In this document: positions 46,051 through 56,115 of the stretch, in pieces
Layout of the letters: every line of letters starts with the position of its first letter
How positions within the stretch are numbered: the first letter of the stretch is position 1
NCBI GenBank assembly: GCA_021495925.1
Contig: JAKEKT010000040.1
Span: forward strand, 1-64,000
Length of the DNA stretch: 64,000 nt
Direction of reading: 5' to 3'
Source: Diplodia intermedia
Taxonomy: Eukaryota; Ascomycota; Dothideomycetes; Botryosphaeriales; Botryosphaeriaceae
Notes under the pieces: generated by a model
Databases searched by the model: none
Told to the model about the DNA's origin: nothing
What the model saw: only the letters and a program-made list of their open reading frames with translations
Translations under genes and position numbers: made by a program

Positions 46051-46476
46051 ATGGCTAGGAGAGTGGACCTGATGAGCGAGGAGGTCGTTGCCGGGACCTG
46101 GCTGGAGCAGCTGCGCGGCTTGAAGTCGGTCGTGGGGGTCCTGGGTCACAAGGGCATTGAATCGACGACGAAGTGGCTGTCGGCCCAATTCGATTTCGCG
46201 CCCCGCTTGTGCCATCGTATCTCGACCGGGCTGGCTCTGCTTGGTGTCGCTGGTCTGTTTGGCAACGCGGAAGATGTGCGGGTCGAGGGGTGCGTGAGAA
46301 AGGAGTTGCGGACCATGTTCGTGGACTTCTTGGCCGGAGGGAAGAGCGGGGTGGAGACGGTGTCTGTCTGGGACATCCTTGGTTGGGATGGGGGCCATTA
46401 TCAAGACAACATCTCGGAGCTGTGTGCTGAGCTGACGCTCAGATTCCCGACCAAGACGCGCTTGGTTATTCCATAA
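46051..46476 (+). CDS. Orphan ORF, 141 residues, function unknown
   Basis: From the ATG at 46051 a frame of 142 codons encodes MARRVDLMSEEVVAGTWLEQ and continues with mixed hydrophobic and charged residues (TGLALLGVAGLFGNAEDV, then SVWDILGWDGGHYQDN) to LVIP. Composition looks protein-like. No signal peptide, membrane helix or known motif is seen. A competing minus-strand frame of similar length (45955-46491) is rich in Gln, Pro and His and looks less natural. The ORF lies in a patch of decayed genes, so it may itself be a relic. Confidence 0.3.
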   Translation: MARRVDLMSEEVVAGTWLEQLRGLKSVVGVLGHKGIESTTKWLSAQFDFAPRLCHRISTGLALLGVAGLFGNAEDVRVEGCVRKELRTMFVDFLAGGKSGVETVSVWDILGWDGGHYQDNISELCAELTLRFPTKTRLVIP

Positions 46477-47349
46477 GTCACTCTCCCGCACGACATTGCT
46501 GACCTTTTTTTTATTAACGCCCCGTGCCGGTAGGAAATTCTGCAGTCTGTGCAGTCAAACGGGTAAGATTGGCGGTACGCTTCGTGACCATAGGTGTGAC
46601 TGTTACTGTTGCGGAGACCGTGGCTGCGTCTTCAAGACGAACTTCGCGGCGGAATAAGCATTGCGTTATCTCTTTGGTTGATGGGAATGTTCGAACTTGG
46701 GCTTGCGCGCATAGGACTGCCATGAAGCCGGAGGGCTGAAGGTTTGTCAAGCAGCGTCATAGACTGAGCATTGGGCAAGATAAAGAGACTGCAGACAGAC
46801 CATGTAGATTCAGCGTAAAAATCAATACAAAATTATCACATCGGAGAGTTCTCGTGCAAGACCACACTTATTAGCATTGTGAATGTTGAACTATTTGATC
46901 TGGTGTTGGTCATGACATAGAATTTGAGCCGTCTGAGCTCTACTAATACTACTACTACGATTTGTTTATGGGTGGTTGAACTCGTTATTAAGACGTATAT
47001 AAGAGAAATGTACTACCAAGCCACAGTGCACGTCTAACAAGAGGGTGGCAATAATGCAAAGACTCCCCACTACATGCAAAATTTCGCGAAAGCTCGGTGT
47101 ATCAAACCACAAGACACTCGCATGTATTAAATTCCTACTTCCTGATCTATTGAACTACATACTTACTACTGGGACGCCACGTACTTCTCATTGAATAATA
47201 CCTTGTAGCATCTTACAATTCCCAAGCCACGTCAATATGGAAATATCAAGAACTAACCCCTCTCTCATACGCCCGCCACTGTCAAAATCCAGGTCGCACT
47301 ACCCAAACACCCCAAGCCGGCCGTACTCATTCTATCATGCCTCCCGAGC
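46477..47349. other. Intergenic region
   Basis: Contains a minus-strand Thr-rich frame (46514-46750, TVSATVTVTPMVTKRTAN) that looks like the end of a surface-protein gene whose front is absent. From 46770 to 47240 the sequence is AT-rich without a RIP-type lack of CpA/TpG. No intact gene seen. Confidence 0.35.
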
Positions 47350-47574
47350 ATGGGTACTTCCACGGAGATCCTTCTGCCGATGCTGCAGTATACAATGGCC
47401 GTCTGTGCACTCGCCTTTATGGTAGCAGTCATGGTCCTCGCCACCATCCAGGTAAAAGCACATGCGGCTATTCTCCCTTGGAAGAGTCAGTGTGCTGCGC
47501 TGTTAAATTGTTGCTGTTGCGGCGACTTACTGTTGCATAAGATCCAAATCGTAAAGTTCATGCTGCATCCATGA
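47350..47574 (+). CDS. Small hydrophobic ORF, possible gene relic
   Basis: 74 codons from an ATG. A membrane segment (MAVCALAFMVAVMVLATIQV) is followed by KAHAAILPWKSQCAALL and NCCCCGD. The stretch VKAHxxxxPWKSxxxALL resembles a recurrent motif in uncharacterised fungal membrane proteins, where a longer domain normally follows. The frame ends 48 bases inside the convergent 2EXR gene, so it may be a fragment rather than a functional gene. Confidence 0.25.
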   Translation: MGTSTEILLPMLQYTMAVCALAFMVAVMVLATIQVKAHAAILPWKSQCAALLNCCCCGDLLLHKIQIVKFMLHP

Positions 47575-48834
47575 CCGGCCTCTCCTCTTCAGGTATGTGG
47601 AAGGCCCGATGACGTCCCACTCTGTCAACGTCGGGGTCGCTCCTGCGCGCTCCTCCTTGTGCATCTGCTGGAACTGGGCGACCATTTTGGGGCTGATGCA
47701 GCCAGTAAACTGGACATGGGGGATGCTTGAGAAGCTAGTCTTCGCGTACAAGATGATGTAGCCGGTGAGGATATGCGGACAGGCGTCCCGATAAATGTTG
47801 GTGTACCTACCTTCTGCATAACTTCCGGTTTGATGGCGAATGAAGAATGTTAGGTGGGATAATGGTAGCGACTTAAGCATGTCATGAAATGCGTTAGCTT
47901 TGGGAGGAGGGCTGAGCCCAGAAGTACGGACTGGGATGCCCAGCAGCTTGAGGCAGTCCCAAGTGTTCAGCTCGAGACATATTCGAGAAACCGAACTCCA
48001 GTGCGGAAAGATCGCTTCCAGACGGTCCTTACTATTCATGATCTTCCAGCCGTCTCTGTAGTGGATGAAGCGAAATTCCAAGCTCTTCCACATCCTTTCT
48101 TTAAACTCACGAGATACCTGTTTACTGGAAAGGAGAAGGCTAAGGGGCGAGACGGCCCCATTGAGAATGCGACCACCGAAATTGCATTCCATCCGCATAA
48201 TAGTTCCGTTCTCTCCGTGCTCGCTTTTGAGCAATCTTCTATCGTAACGCAGTCCATAGTAGGGGCAAAAGTTCCATCCCTTTTGCCAATGGGTTTCAGG
48301 ACCGCGGCGCAGATAGAAGAACGTCGCACACTCTTCATAAATCATGTCCCGTAGCTCCCTGGGAAGGTCCAGAAGGCGGAATGGTTTTCCGCTTCGATGC
48401 CAAATATAGCGGGTCGTCCAGAAGCAGGAGCCCAAACCTATTTGATCCTGTATGTAACGTGGAAACACGGACACCCAGTCGGCAAAGTCGACCCATTTCC
48501 AGTTCTCCCAGACAAGGACGTCACCCTTGTCATCGAGCCTCATGCGTGTAAGAACCGTCAACGGATTGTGTCTCCGGACAGGGGAATAGCGGCGGACCTC
48601 ATAAAAGCGCCCGAAATCAGTCGTGACGCCCAAAAGTGCTGGAGCGACGGCAGTGATCGTGTATGAGACTTGTCCATCAGCATCTGGACTCGTGGTAAGG
48701 TTAAGAAGGGTGTAAACCAAATCCCGAAGCGGATCTGGCTCAGAGAATTCCGCGATCTGGGAACAAAGAGCGTTGGTTGCGATGGACCTTGTGGATGCAA
48801 GCTCTGGCACGTTGGGTGGGTCTTCAATGTCCAT
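47527..48834 (-). CDS. 2EXR-domain protein, paralogue A
   Basis: Uninterrupted frame for 435 residues from the ATG at 48834. After an N-terminal region of about 160 residues comes FRLLDLPRELRDMIYEECAT, the 2EXR signature. Then NGAVSPLSLLLSSKQVSREF (the usual LLxxxxQVxxE helix) and WKSLEFRFI follow. The C-terminal part contains VQFTGCISPKMVAQFQQM, LTEWDVIGPS and GRSWM. These C-terminal blocks recur in the gene at 49947-51407 (VEGCVPPRVKAAFAQLL, VTQWDVVG, GESWL), so the two are paralogues far more alike than either is to the 2EXR gene at 5669-6930. No signal peptide or catalytic motif; function unknown. Confidence 0.85.
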   Translation of the reverse strand: MDIEDPPNVPELASTRSIATNALCSQIAEFSEPDPLRDLVYTLLNLTTSPDADGQVSYTITAVAPALLGVTTDFGRFYEVRRYSPVRRHNPLTVLTRMRLDDKGDVLVWENWKWVDFADWVSVFPRYIQDQIGLGSCFWTTRYIWHRSGKPFRLLDLPRELRDMIYEECATFFYLRRGPETHWQKGWNFCPYYGLRYDRRLLKSEHGENGTIMRMECNFGGRILNGAVSPLSLLLSSKQVSREFKERMWKSLEFRFIHYRDGWKIMNSKDRLEAIFPHWSSVSRICLELNTWDCLKLLGIPVRTSGLSPPPKANAFHDMLKSLPLSHLTFFIRHQTGSYAEGRYTNIYRDACPHILTGYIILYAKTSFSSIPHVQFTGCISPKMVAQFQQMHKEERAGATPTLTEWDVIGPSTYLKRRGRSWMQHELYDLDLMQQ

Positions 48835-49946
48835 AGTGTGGGGTCGTGGTGTCCCTCGTGAAGGCGTGATGTCCCTGATATTTTCTGTTAATTAACCAAA
48901 AAATTGAGCACTTCCTGAAGGACGTACTGTCCCTGACTTGCGGATGTTGCCATGGTGACTCGATCAGCGACGTAGAGGATGTGAAGCGGGTGATTGGAAA
49001 AAGGTCTGGATGTGTCTGTTAAAGCAACATGGAGAGCAGTTTATAAGTAGAAAGGGAGAAAGTATGCAGTAACAAAGGAGGTCGCAACCAACATGTTCGT
49101 TGGTAGACATTGCAGCTGATACACACGACTGAGGTGAAGGTGTCCGTGGGGCGCTTAAGAGTCTCGTGGACGCACACTCTGGATATTGTGTCACTCGCTG
49201 TGAACTTCAGTCACTTCTATTTCACTTCTTAGTCACCTGTAGTCCGACCTGATCGGACAATGCTTACTGATAACCAGTGGCAAAAGTTCCGGAGCACATG
49301 AATCATGGGCGTGTCTTGCCTTTTGCAATAGCGCGCCGTGTGCCACCAAGGAACTCCAAGAAAGTAACAAATAATATGAGTCAGCCTTTTACAACATGAA
49401 AGAACATACTTCGTGGCCAAGCATGCGGCTTGTGATTAGTGGACATCTATAGTGTCAGCAATTGGGTAGCAAAATTCGGCAAGTTGATCAGCCTGTACGG
49501 ATAAACTTATGAAACCTCCCTGTCACTCGCGAAGAAGGTGGAAAAGGGTTCCTTGAAATGCGCGCAGCGTCTGAGGAGTCCATGGGGCATGGCAAAGGAA
49601 CGCATGCGACCATTACTCGGTTATTAACGTCACTGATCAGAGTATTGTTGAATGACGTGAATTCAGTGAAGCGTTAAGCCCCAACCAAAACATGACTACT
49701 GATTCCAGATGCTCAAAGCAACACTACGTGGGTATCCAAACTGCAAGTCAACATCAAAATATGCGCGCCATTCGGCCCGTTCGGTTGCTCCAAGCAAAAA
49801 CCAAAATCCCAACAAAGTGGAACAAAAGTACTGACTGCAACGAAGAACCCACAACGCTACGTGTCTTCGTTCAAAAACTTCGTCTGAAACGCCAATGCCA
49901 GAGATAGGGATTCGGAGAAAACTGCACATCACCGGGATGCACCCGA
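48835..49946. other. Intergenic region between 2EXR paralogues
   Basis: Upstream side of paralogue A and 3' side of paralogue B. Only short random frames are present. No repeat recognised. Confidence 0.45.
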
Positions 49947-51407
49947 TCAAGCCGACGGCGCGGCCGTCGACGAAGAGGAAGAGGAATAGCTTCCGATCGC
50001 CTTCCTGGGGGTGAAGTTGTTCTCGGAAAGGCAAAAGTCGTCGGTGCACGGCCCCAGATCCGCACAGCTGTGCTCATGGTCGAGGAGCTCGCATCCGAGA
50101 CCACTATCAATCGTTAGCTCCCGTCTGCCACCACAAATCCGGGGGGGCAAGACTCACGAATCCGTCCGGACCAGCCAGCTCTCGCCCTTCTCGACAAGCT
50201 TCGCCGACCTGCCGACGACGTCCCACTGCGTCACCGCCGACGGCACCTCGGCCCTCTCGTCCGCCAACAGCTGCGCAAACGCCGCCTTCACCCGCGGCGG
50301 CACGCAGCCCTCGACCGACACCACGGGGATGTCGCGCACGTACTCCTTGGCCGCCCACAGGATCAAGCCCGCCAGCACGCGGTGGCAGCACGGCGCCAAC
50401 ACGGCGTCGAGCCGGTAGCCGTCGGGGTCGTCGAAGTTCGGGCGGTGGCCGAGGCGCAGCTCCAGCTCGCGCAGGCGCAAGCCCTCGAGGCACGCGGCGT
50501 CGGGGCGGCCCCACGGGCGCTCGGCCTGCTGGAGCCAGACGCCGAAGAACTTGACCATGTTCCACGCCGTCATCTGCAGCGTAACCTTTGCGAGGGAGCG
50601 GAAGTCGGGCTTGCACTTGAGGAAGCGGGACAGCGGGGCGGCGGCCTGGAAGCGGAAGTCCATGTTGCGGTACAGGCGCGCGGCGAACTCGGCGTGCACC
50701 TGGCGGCTCGTCCGCAGCAGCGCCAGCACCGGGCCCGCGCCGTTGAGCACGCGGCCGCGCCCGAACAGCTCCGCGCGCAGGTGCGTCCCGCCCGCCCCGT
50801 ACTCGCGGTACAGCAGCCCGTCGGTGCCGGCCGAGGCCATGTAGTTGAACCCCTGCTCGAACGCGTACGGGTAGCAGAAGGAAGCGCTGTAGTCGTAGAT
50901 CATGTTGCGGATCTCGCCCGGCAGCGAGAGCAAAGGGAAGTGCTGCCCGTTGGTCTCCCACTCCAGCGCTTGCAGCCACGACGACGAGCCCGGCCCCGCC
51001 CAGTACTCCTTCACCGCCGGCAGCCGCGAGAGGTAGGTGCCCAGCGCCAGCCAGGCGTCGCCGTCGCGCACCTCGACCGCGGCGCTGTGGTTGCTGCTGC
51101 GCGGGGAGAGGCGGATGCGGACGACCGTGTCCCACATGCCGTCGTAGTTGGAGTACTCCGGGTAGTTGCCGAGGAGGGAGGCGCGGGAGATGCGGTAGTA
51201 GCGGCCGTGGGTCGAGTCGAGGGAGGTGTAGGGAAGGGCTTCCAGGGAGAGCGGGAGCGAGACGTGGCAGAGGGATCTGTTTTTCCGGTTGTTCAGGGAG
51301 ATGATGTCCTGCGCGGCCTTCAACACGGGGTCGTCCTGGTCCTTTCCGGGGAGGGTGGCGCCAAAGACCGGATGGCTGGTCGCCGCTGGTAATATTGTGG
51401 CCGGCAT
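49947..51407 (-). CDS. 2EXR-domain protein, paralogue B
   Basis: Exon 1 (51407-50158) carries an N-terminal region and FPLLSLPGEIRNMIYDYSAS, then NGAGPVLALLRTSRQVHAEF and LYRNMDFRF. A 54-nt intron (GTGAGT, branch GAGCTAACG, TAG) in phase 2 joins exon 2 (50103-49947), giving 468 residues. Without splicing the frame would stop one codon later, after VRTDS. The spliced tail GLGCELLDHEHSCADLGPCT plus DDFCLSENNF has four Cys, and the end is Ser-rich. This tail is absent from paralogue A, which stops near the equivalent position. GC content is much higher than in paralogue A. Function unknown. Confidence 0.83.
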
Positions 51408-52368
51408 GGTTCCCGAGTGTGTGAACAGAAGGAATGGAATGAAAGAGAGACTTTCCGTAAGGCTCGAAGCGGGAGAGGGACGACAAGGATATATGCTACG
51501 GTAGCGGAGATCGGAGTATCCATTAAAGGGGTGGTATTGCCGTTGAAACCAGGCGCTTGGGCCACCGCTAGGCTAGCGGTCGAGCTGAGATGGATATGTG
51601 CCCAAGGATGCAATAAGCCGGAGGCGATTGCGAGCGATTGGCAACTCGTCACGGGGGGCGTTGCGTACGCGCGAGGTGGCTCGGCCCTACTGCTGCTTCA
51701 CCAGAAATTGGCGAGCCCAATGAGTGGCGAGGGATGGCGAATCGGCAATTAAGAATTCATGCTATCAGAGGCAAGCTTCCAGAAGCATTTGAGCGTGGGT
51801 GTTCGGGCGGCCATTTCGCAGCCGATCTGGCGGCATGCCAGACGGAAACTCGACCTTAGTACCGTTTTTAAAGCCGCGGAACTTGGTCTAAGAGACGGAA
51901 GCGAGTGGTTGGGTGCGCCGGGGGCTCTAGTGTGGCTGGCGGGAGGCTGGGCCGAACACGAGCAAATGCGGAGAAGCAGTCAGTGGCAGGCTGCCAACGT
52001 CACATCGTCCCGGCAGAAGGGCGGCGGCGTGCTTGATCGTGTAGCATCTGGGGTTTGGCGCCTCAGCGACGTCTCACAGAAAAGCGTCGAGACCAGCAGC
52101 GTGTGTGGTGGAGTGAGCTGGAGCAGACGGCGGGTTGCAGTGGGTTGATAGCAACGGAGCGCTCGTGAAGCGAAAATGAGGATGGCTGAAACCGGGTTCG
52201 ACGCGGCGTCTGAGCGTATCTGCCGCGATGCCGAGTTCCAGAAGGGATGTGGTGATGATGTTCAGGGGCAGATGCACCTAAGATCCGCACGGCTCCAGCC
52301 TCCGGTCCAGGGCTCCACTCGTCCCGCGCCCGCCATGCCTGTCATTTCCCCGACTCTCCCGCCCTGCC
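51408..52368. other. Divergent intergenic region
   Basis: Shared upstream region of 2EXR paralogue B (minus) and the methyltransferase (plus). Short frames only. No repeat seen. Confidence 0.45.
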
Positions 52369-53432
52369 ATGCCACGCATCCCGCATGGCCTGCTCCGGCA
52401 CGCCCGCCGCGCCGACTGCCTCCTCCCGCGCCTGCTGCTCGCCTGTCGCGACATCGCTTCCGCTCGCAACGAGCTGCGCTGGCTCCGTGAGCATGCCGTC
52501 AAGACCGCTCCGGCCACCTGGCCAGCCCGGCTGCGTGCCATGGTGCGCGACCGCTCCGCCGGCCGGCCGCTGCAGTACATTCTCGGCACAGAGTACTTCG
52601 GCGACTTGGAGATTGCTTGCCGGCCGGGCGTGCTCATCCCTAGGTACGCCTCGGCCTGCCCATCTTCGCGATCGCACTGCTGATCTATTCCCTCAGGCAG
52701 GAAACGGCTGCTTCCGTCGCCTATCTCACCGAGCGTTTATCCCCTGCGCTCCCCAAGCCATTGCGCGTCCTCGATCTCTGCACTGGCACCGGCTGCATAC
52801 CACTCCTTTTCGAAGACCTGCTCCGCGACGCCGCTCCGCATGTCCAATTACTGGGAATCGACGTGTCGCCACGATGCGTAAACCTGGCCAGGCACAACGC
52901 GCGCCGGTGCGGATCCAGCCGGACGGACTTCGCCCTGGCCGACGTCCTGTCCGGAGAAAGCAGCGCCGCACCTCCTCTGACGGCTCTGCTGCGCGAGAAG
53001 AACATGGTCGACTGGGACGTCCTCGTATCCAACCCGCCGTACATTTCCCCGCACGCCTTCGTCCACACGACCACCCGCTCGGTGCGCAACTACGAACCAA
53101 AGCTGGCACTGGTGCCGCCGCCCGCCTCGCCCGACGACAAGGCCGTGGACGGCGGAGACTTGTTCTACCCGCGGCTGCTGGAGATTGCGGACCAGGTGCG
53201 GGCCAAGGTCGTCCTGTTCGAGGTCGCGGACATGGACCAAGCGCTCCGGGTCGCGCGCATGGCCGAATCCACACGTTCGTGGCGCAGGATTGAAATCTGG
53301 AGAGACGAGCCTGCGGGCAAGGACCTCGACTCCAAACACGTCGTCGACGACACGCACGGGTTCCGCACTCTGGGCTGCGGCAATGGCCGCAGCGTCGTTT
53401 GCTGGAGATACGAGGCGCTCGCAACGGTTTGA
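52369..53432 (+). CDS. MTQ1: Peptide-chain-release-factor glutamine N5-methyltransferase (HemK/PrmC, Mtq1 type)
   Basis: Exons 52369-52643 and 52697-53432 (53-nt phase-2 intron) give 336 residues. The N-terminal helical region ends in GRPLQYILGTEYFGDLEI and PGVLIPRQETAAS, the typical HemK linker. The SAM-binding core begins VLDLCTGTGCIPLLF. The substrate-binding motif is VSNPPYIS, and GIDVSPRCVNLARHNARR is the motif II region. These proteins methylate the Gln of the GGQ loop in release factors. The long N-terminal domain points to the mitochondrial Mtq1 rather than the short cytosolic Mtq2. A mitochondrial location is supported by the Arg-rich, acid-poor first 30 residues. The ATG at 52369 is chosen because the ATG 34 bases upstream is out of frame. 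Confidence 0.9.
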
Positions 53433-54113
53433 TGACAGGTAGATATGCAAACAATCAAAAAGAGGAGGAGCGGAGTCCAGTGAACAATTGTCTTGCGGGG
53501 TTTCTGCCTCGTCGTCCATCGTTGTCCGGTTCGTAAAAAAAAGTTCCGTTCAGGTCCCACCCGTCGTCCCCCCATCATGCAGTGGCCAACCTCTCTCCAC
53601 GCATCATCGATCGCGACCCGCAGATCTAGATGGTCCATCGGCCCGGCCCTTGGGAAAGCAGTTTGATGAGACCCACAACCTGTTCGGAAGGGTTGCGGCG
53701 GCTATCCGGCAGCCCGGCGTCTCGTTTTTTGTCCACGGCGCTGAGCTACACTTCAACCACCCTCAATCCGGCAGCACATAGCCCCTGTCTTATCCTGCCC
53801 CTCCGCTATTCCTCGAGTCGTCGACTGAACCGGCCCGTGGTCGAATGTCCAAAGCACTAATCGGCTTTGGTGTTGGGTTGCCGCGGAGAACAAATCTCGG
53901 CCGTTTTCCGGATGCGGCGAAAGTGGCCCGAGTTCACTGATGAATTTTTCGGCCGCCCCACGACGTAATTCGATCGGGCAAAAGCGACCAGGCTGCTCTG
54001 CGTCGTCTGTCCATGTTCGCTGCCGAGTGCGAAGGCGTGGCGCGTGGTGGTGGCTGATATATCGACTTTTGTCCGCTCCCCACCTCAACAACATCACAAC
54101 AGCTTCAAGCATC
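53433..54113. other. Intergenic region
   Basis: 3' region of the methyltransferase gene and 5' flank of the tRNA. Short frames only. Confidence 0.5.
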
Positions 54114-54185
54114 GGCCGGTTGGCGCAATGGTCGCGCGTCCGCCTCCTAAGCGGAAGGTTGCGAGTTCGAGTCTCGTGCTGGTCG
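54114..54185 (+). tRNA. tRNA-Arg (anticodon CCT), no intron
   Basis: A complete 72-base cloverleaf. The acceptor GGCCGGT pairs with GCTGGTC, including three G-U pairs. The D stem is GCGC/GCGC with loop AATGGTC. The anticodon stem is TCCGC/GCGGA with loop CTCCTAA, giving CCT at positions 34-36, which reads AGG. The variable loop is AGGTT, and the T stem is GCGAG/CTCGT with loop TTCGAGT. The A and B box positions are normal. Confidence 0.95.
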
Positions 54186-55438
54186 CATTCTTTTTTCTTT
54201 CTTTTTGGCCATCCCTCCTTTTTTTTTTCTCTCAACTTTCTCTATCATGAAGTATTTCTTTGTTCTGGTCTATAGAGAGCCGTTCGGTTCTTCTATCTAA
54301 GGACACTCACACCGGAAGATATAGTGCGCGTCACGTGCTACGCCAAGTCCCTACTTAGTGAGCCTCCAGTGGGTTGTAGCCGGTCATCTATAAGGCAACA
54401 CATCTAGGCTATTCTCTCAACACTCTTATTTTTATTCTTAGCGAAGCTAAAGGAGAAGCGCCGTCGCCGCTCGAGCGAAGGAGCTTCTCTTCGATACGAC
54501 GCTCACCAACCTTATCCTCTTCCATAGCCGTCCTCGCCCTCGCCATCGCCCTTATCCTCGCCGCCGCCTCCATCGTCCTCCGGTAACGCTTTGACCTGCG
54601 TAACTTCTAAAGGGTTCAACTATTAAGTGTACATATCAGTAGCAGCAGCCGGAAAGTGCATGGGCCACGCGGGGTCTCCGCCATGCGAGGACTCGTCTGT
54701 CGGCTCTGACATTGGGTAAGCAAGACGCAATCTCAGTTTGGATCGCGAAGTTGGTTCAGATTGGGCAATGTTCAGATTGACTTGAAGCCCTGTACGTGGG
54801 CACTTCCAGGTGGCCACGTCGAATTCGGGGAAAGCTTCGGGGGGGTATGCTGAAAGGGAAATGCTCGAGTCCGGTGCTGGTCGTGATAGAGAGAGCCGTC
54901 TCGTTTTGGTGTTGGTTGGGGTGGTGGTGATTTTTTTTTCCTTGGTTCCTGGGGCTCTCGGCCTTAGCGGACTTAGGGACAGCGCCACACGCTGGATGTC
55001 TTGCTCGAGGGCTTCCGCTTTGCTACTAGGGGCCGGGAATGCATAGGGAGTACACGATTAAGCTACTCTGACAAGGTCTGTGGTCCTGCTGAGGTGGTGA
55101 GTAGCAGGGAGACATCAGATCTCAACGCAGCAGCCAAGTAGTTCTGACTCAGTTTGTGAGTACGATCCTTTGATTCATGACTAGATAGCGTGCTCGCCAA
55201 GCAGCTGCATTGCTGGGCTTGGCCCCGACTTGGGATGCCTCTCTCTGTTAAGGCCACCTCAAACACTAACACGTCACTCGCACTGTTACTTTGTACACTA
55301 AGATTCAGGTCGCCCATTGCATGGAGCTCGACTCCTTAGATGTAACCGTTAGGCGCACATTAGCCGTTCACGCAGTCTGACCTTCAGAATATGCATACGA
55401 AGAAATTGGCCCTCCCGCAGATCGTGCATTATATTTAA
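54186..55438. other. Intergenic region
   Basis: After the T-rich tRNA trailer, a GC-rich patch at about 54460-54590 has repeated CGCC/TCCTC words. A minus-strand frame at 54623-54988 has no ATG in a good position and no motif. Nothing further supported. Confidence 0.4.
54191..54196 (+). terminator. RNA polymerase III terminator of the tRNA
   Basis: Six T residues begin six bases after the discriminator base; further T runs follow to about 54206. Confidence 0.8.
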
Positions 55439-55519
55439 GGGTAGTTGAATATAAGATCCGGACGTAAACATAAGCTTTAAATGCCCATGTTGACGTTCAG
55501 ATCTCAGATTCAACTACCC
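55439..55519. repeat. Palindromic MITE-like repeat, copy A
   Basis: Two 33-base arms (55439-55471 and 55487-55519) are inverted copies matching at 28 of 33 positions, with a 15-base loop. Outer end GGGTAGTTGAAT. Similar in sequence to copy B at 56031-56115, which is closer to a perfect palindrome. Confidence 0.75.
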
Positions 55520-55569
55520 AGAAAAAGAGTAGTGGAACATCTCTACCAGGCAGATGTGGGACGTCCAAG

Positions 55570-55972
55570 CACCCGCCGCATGCACAGCGGAAGGACGCAA
55601 ACCTCCAATACAGCAAAATGTAGCTGTAGAAGTAGCGGAATATGAATGGCCAGCTTGCCAGCTGCCGGTTCCCCATATAATCCGCGTTCGGTCGTGTTAC
55701 AACGCGCTGCATACTTTGAGGTCAAACCGCTGCCGTTGCACAGCGGGTTACAAAAAGATCAAGGCCATCCTCATCTGCCTCGCAGAGCAATACCACCATG
55801 CCTACGGGTATAGTCGAGCTCGACATCCGCGCGCTGTGGAAATGGGCCTCAAATACAGGCGTACCCGTTGGGGTGCCTACGTAGTATTTGGGTCTCCAAT
55901 CACCCGAGTGGCATCCTCGGCAAAGATGTACAGGGCTTACTTAGCCCTTCTGCGACCGCTGCACGGCGGGTG
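55570..55972. repeat. Segment bounded by short inverted repeats
   Basis: CACCCGCCG followed by TGCA and GCGG occurs at the left end (55570-55590). It occurs again inverted at the right end (55956-55972), and once more inverted and degenerate inside (about 55728-55749). It lies between the two palindromic repeats. It may be a small non-autonomous DNA transposon; no transposase is encoded, and target duplications are not clear. Confidence 0.4.
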
Positions 55973-56030
55973 ACAAAGTAAATTGCACCCCTGCGTTTAC
56001 CCTACACAAACACTGCATCATCAAGTCAGT

Positions 56031-56115
56031 GTGGGCAGTTGAATACAAGATCCGAACGTAAATATATGCATTGCAAACGTACATTTACGTCCGGATTTTG
56101 TATTCAACTGCCCAC
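56031..56115. repeat. Palindromic MITE-like repeat, copy B
   Basis: Arms 56031-56063 and 56083-56115 are inverted copies of 33 bases with two mismatches, around a 19-base loop. Outer end GTGGGCAGTTGAATACAA. As single-stranded DNA or RNA it would form a long hairpin. Shares its arm sequence with copy A. Confidence 0.88.

Noticed and set aside
50107..51486. 459-codon minus ORF in another frame of the 2EXR paralogue B region
   Set aside because: Pro/Arg/Gly/Ala-rich frame-shift shadow; the real frame carries the SLPGEIRNMIY motif.
54623..54988. 121-codon minus-strand ORF
   Set aside because: It begins at a GTG with no suitable ATG and shows no motif or conserved pattern.
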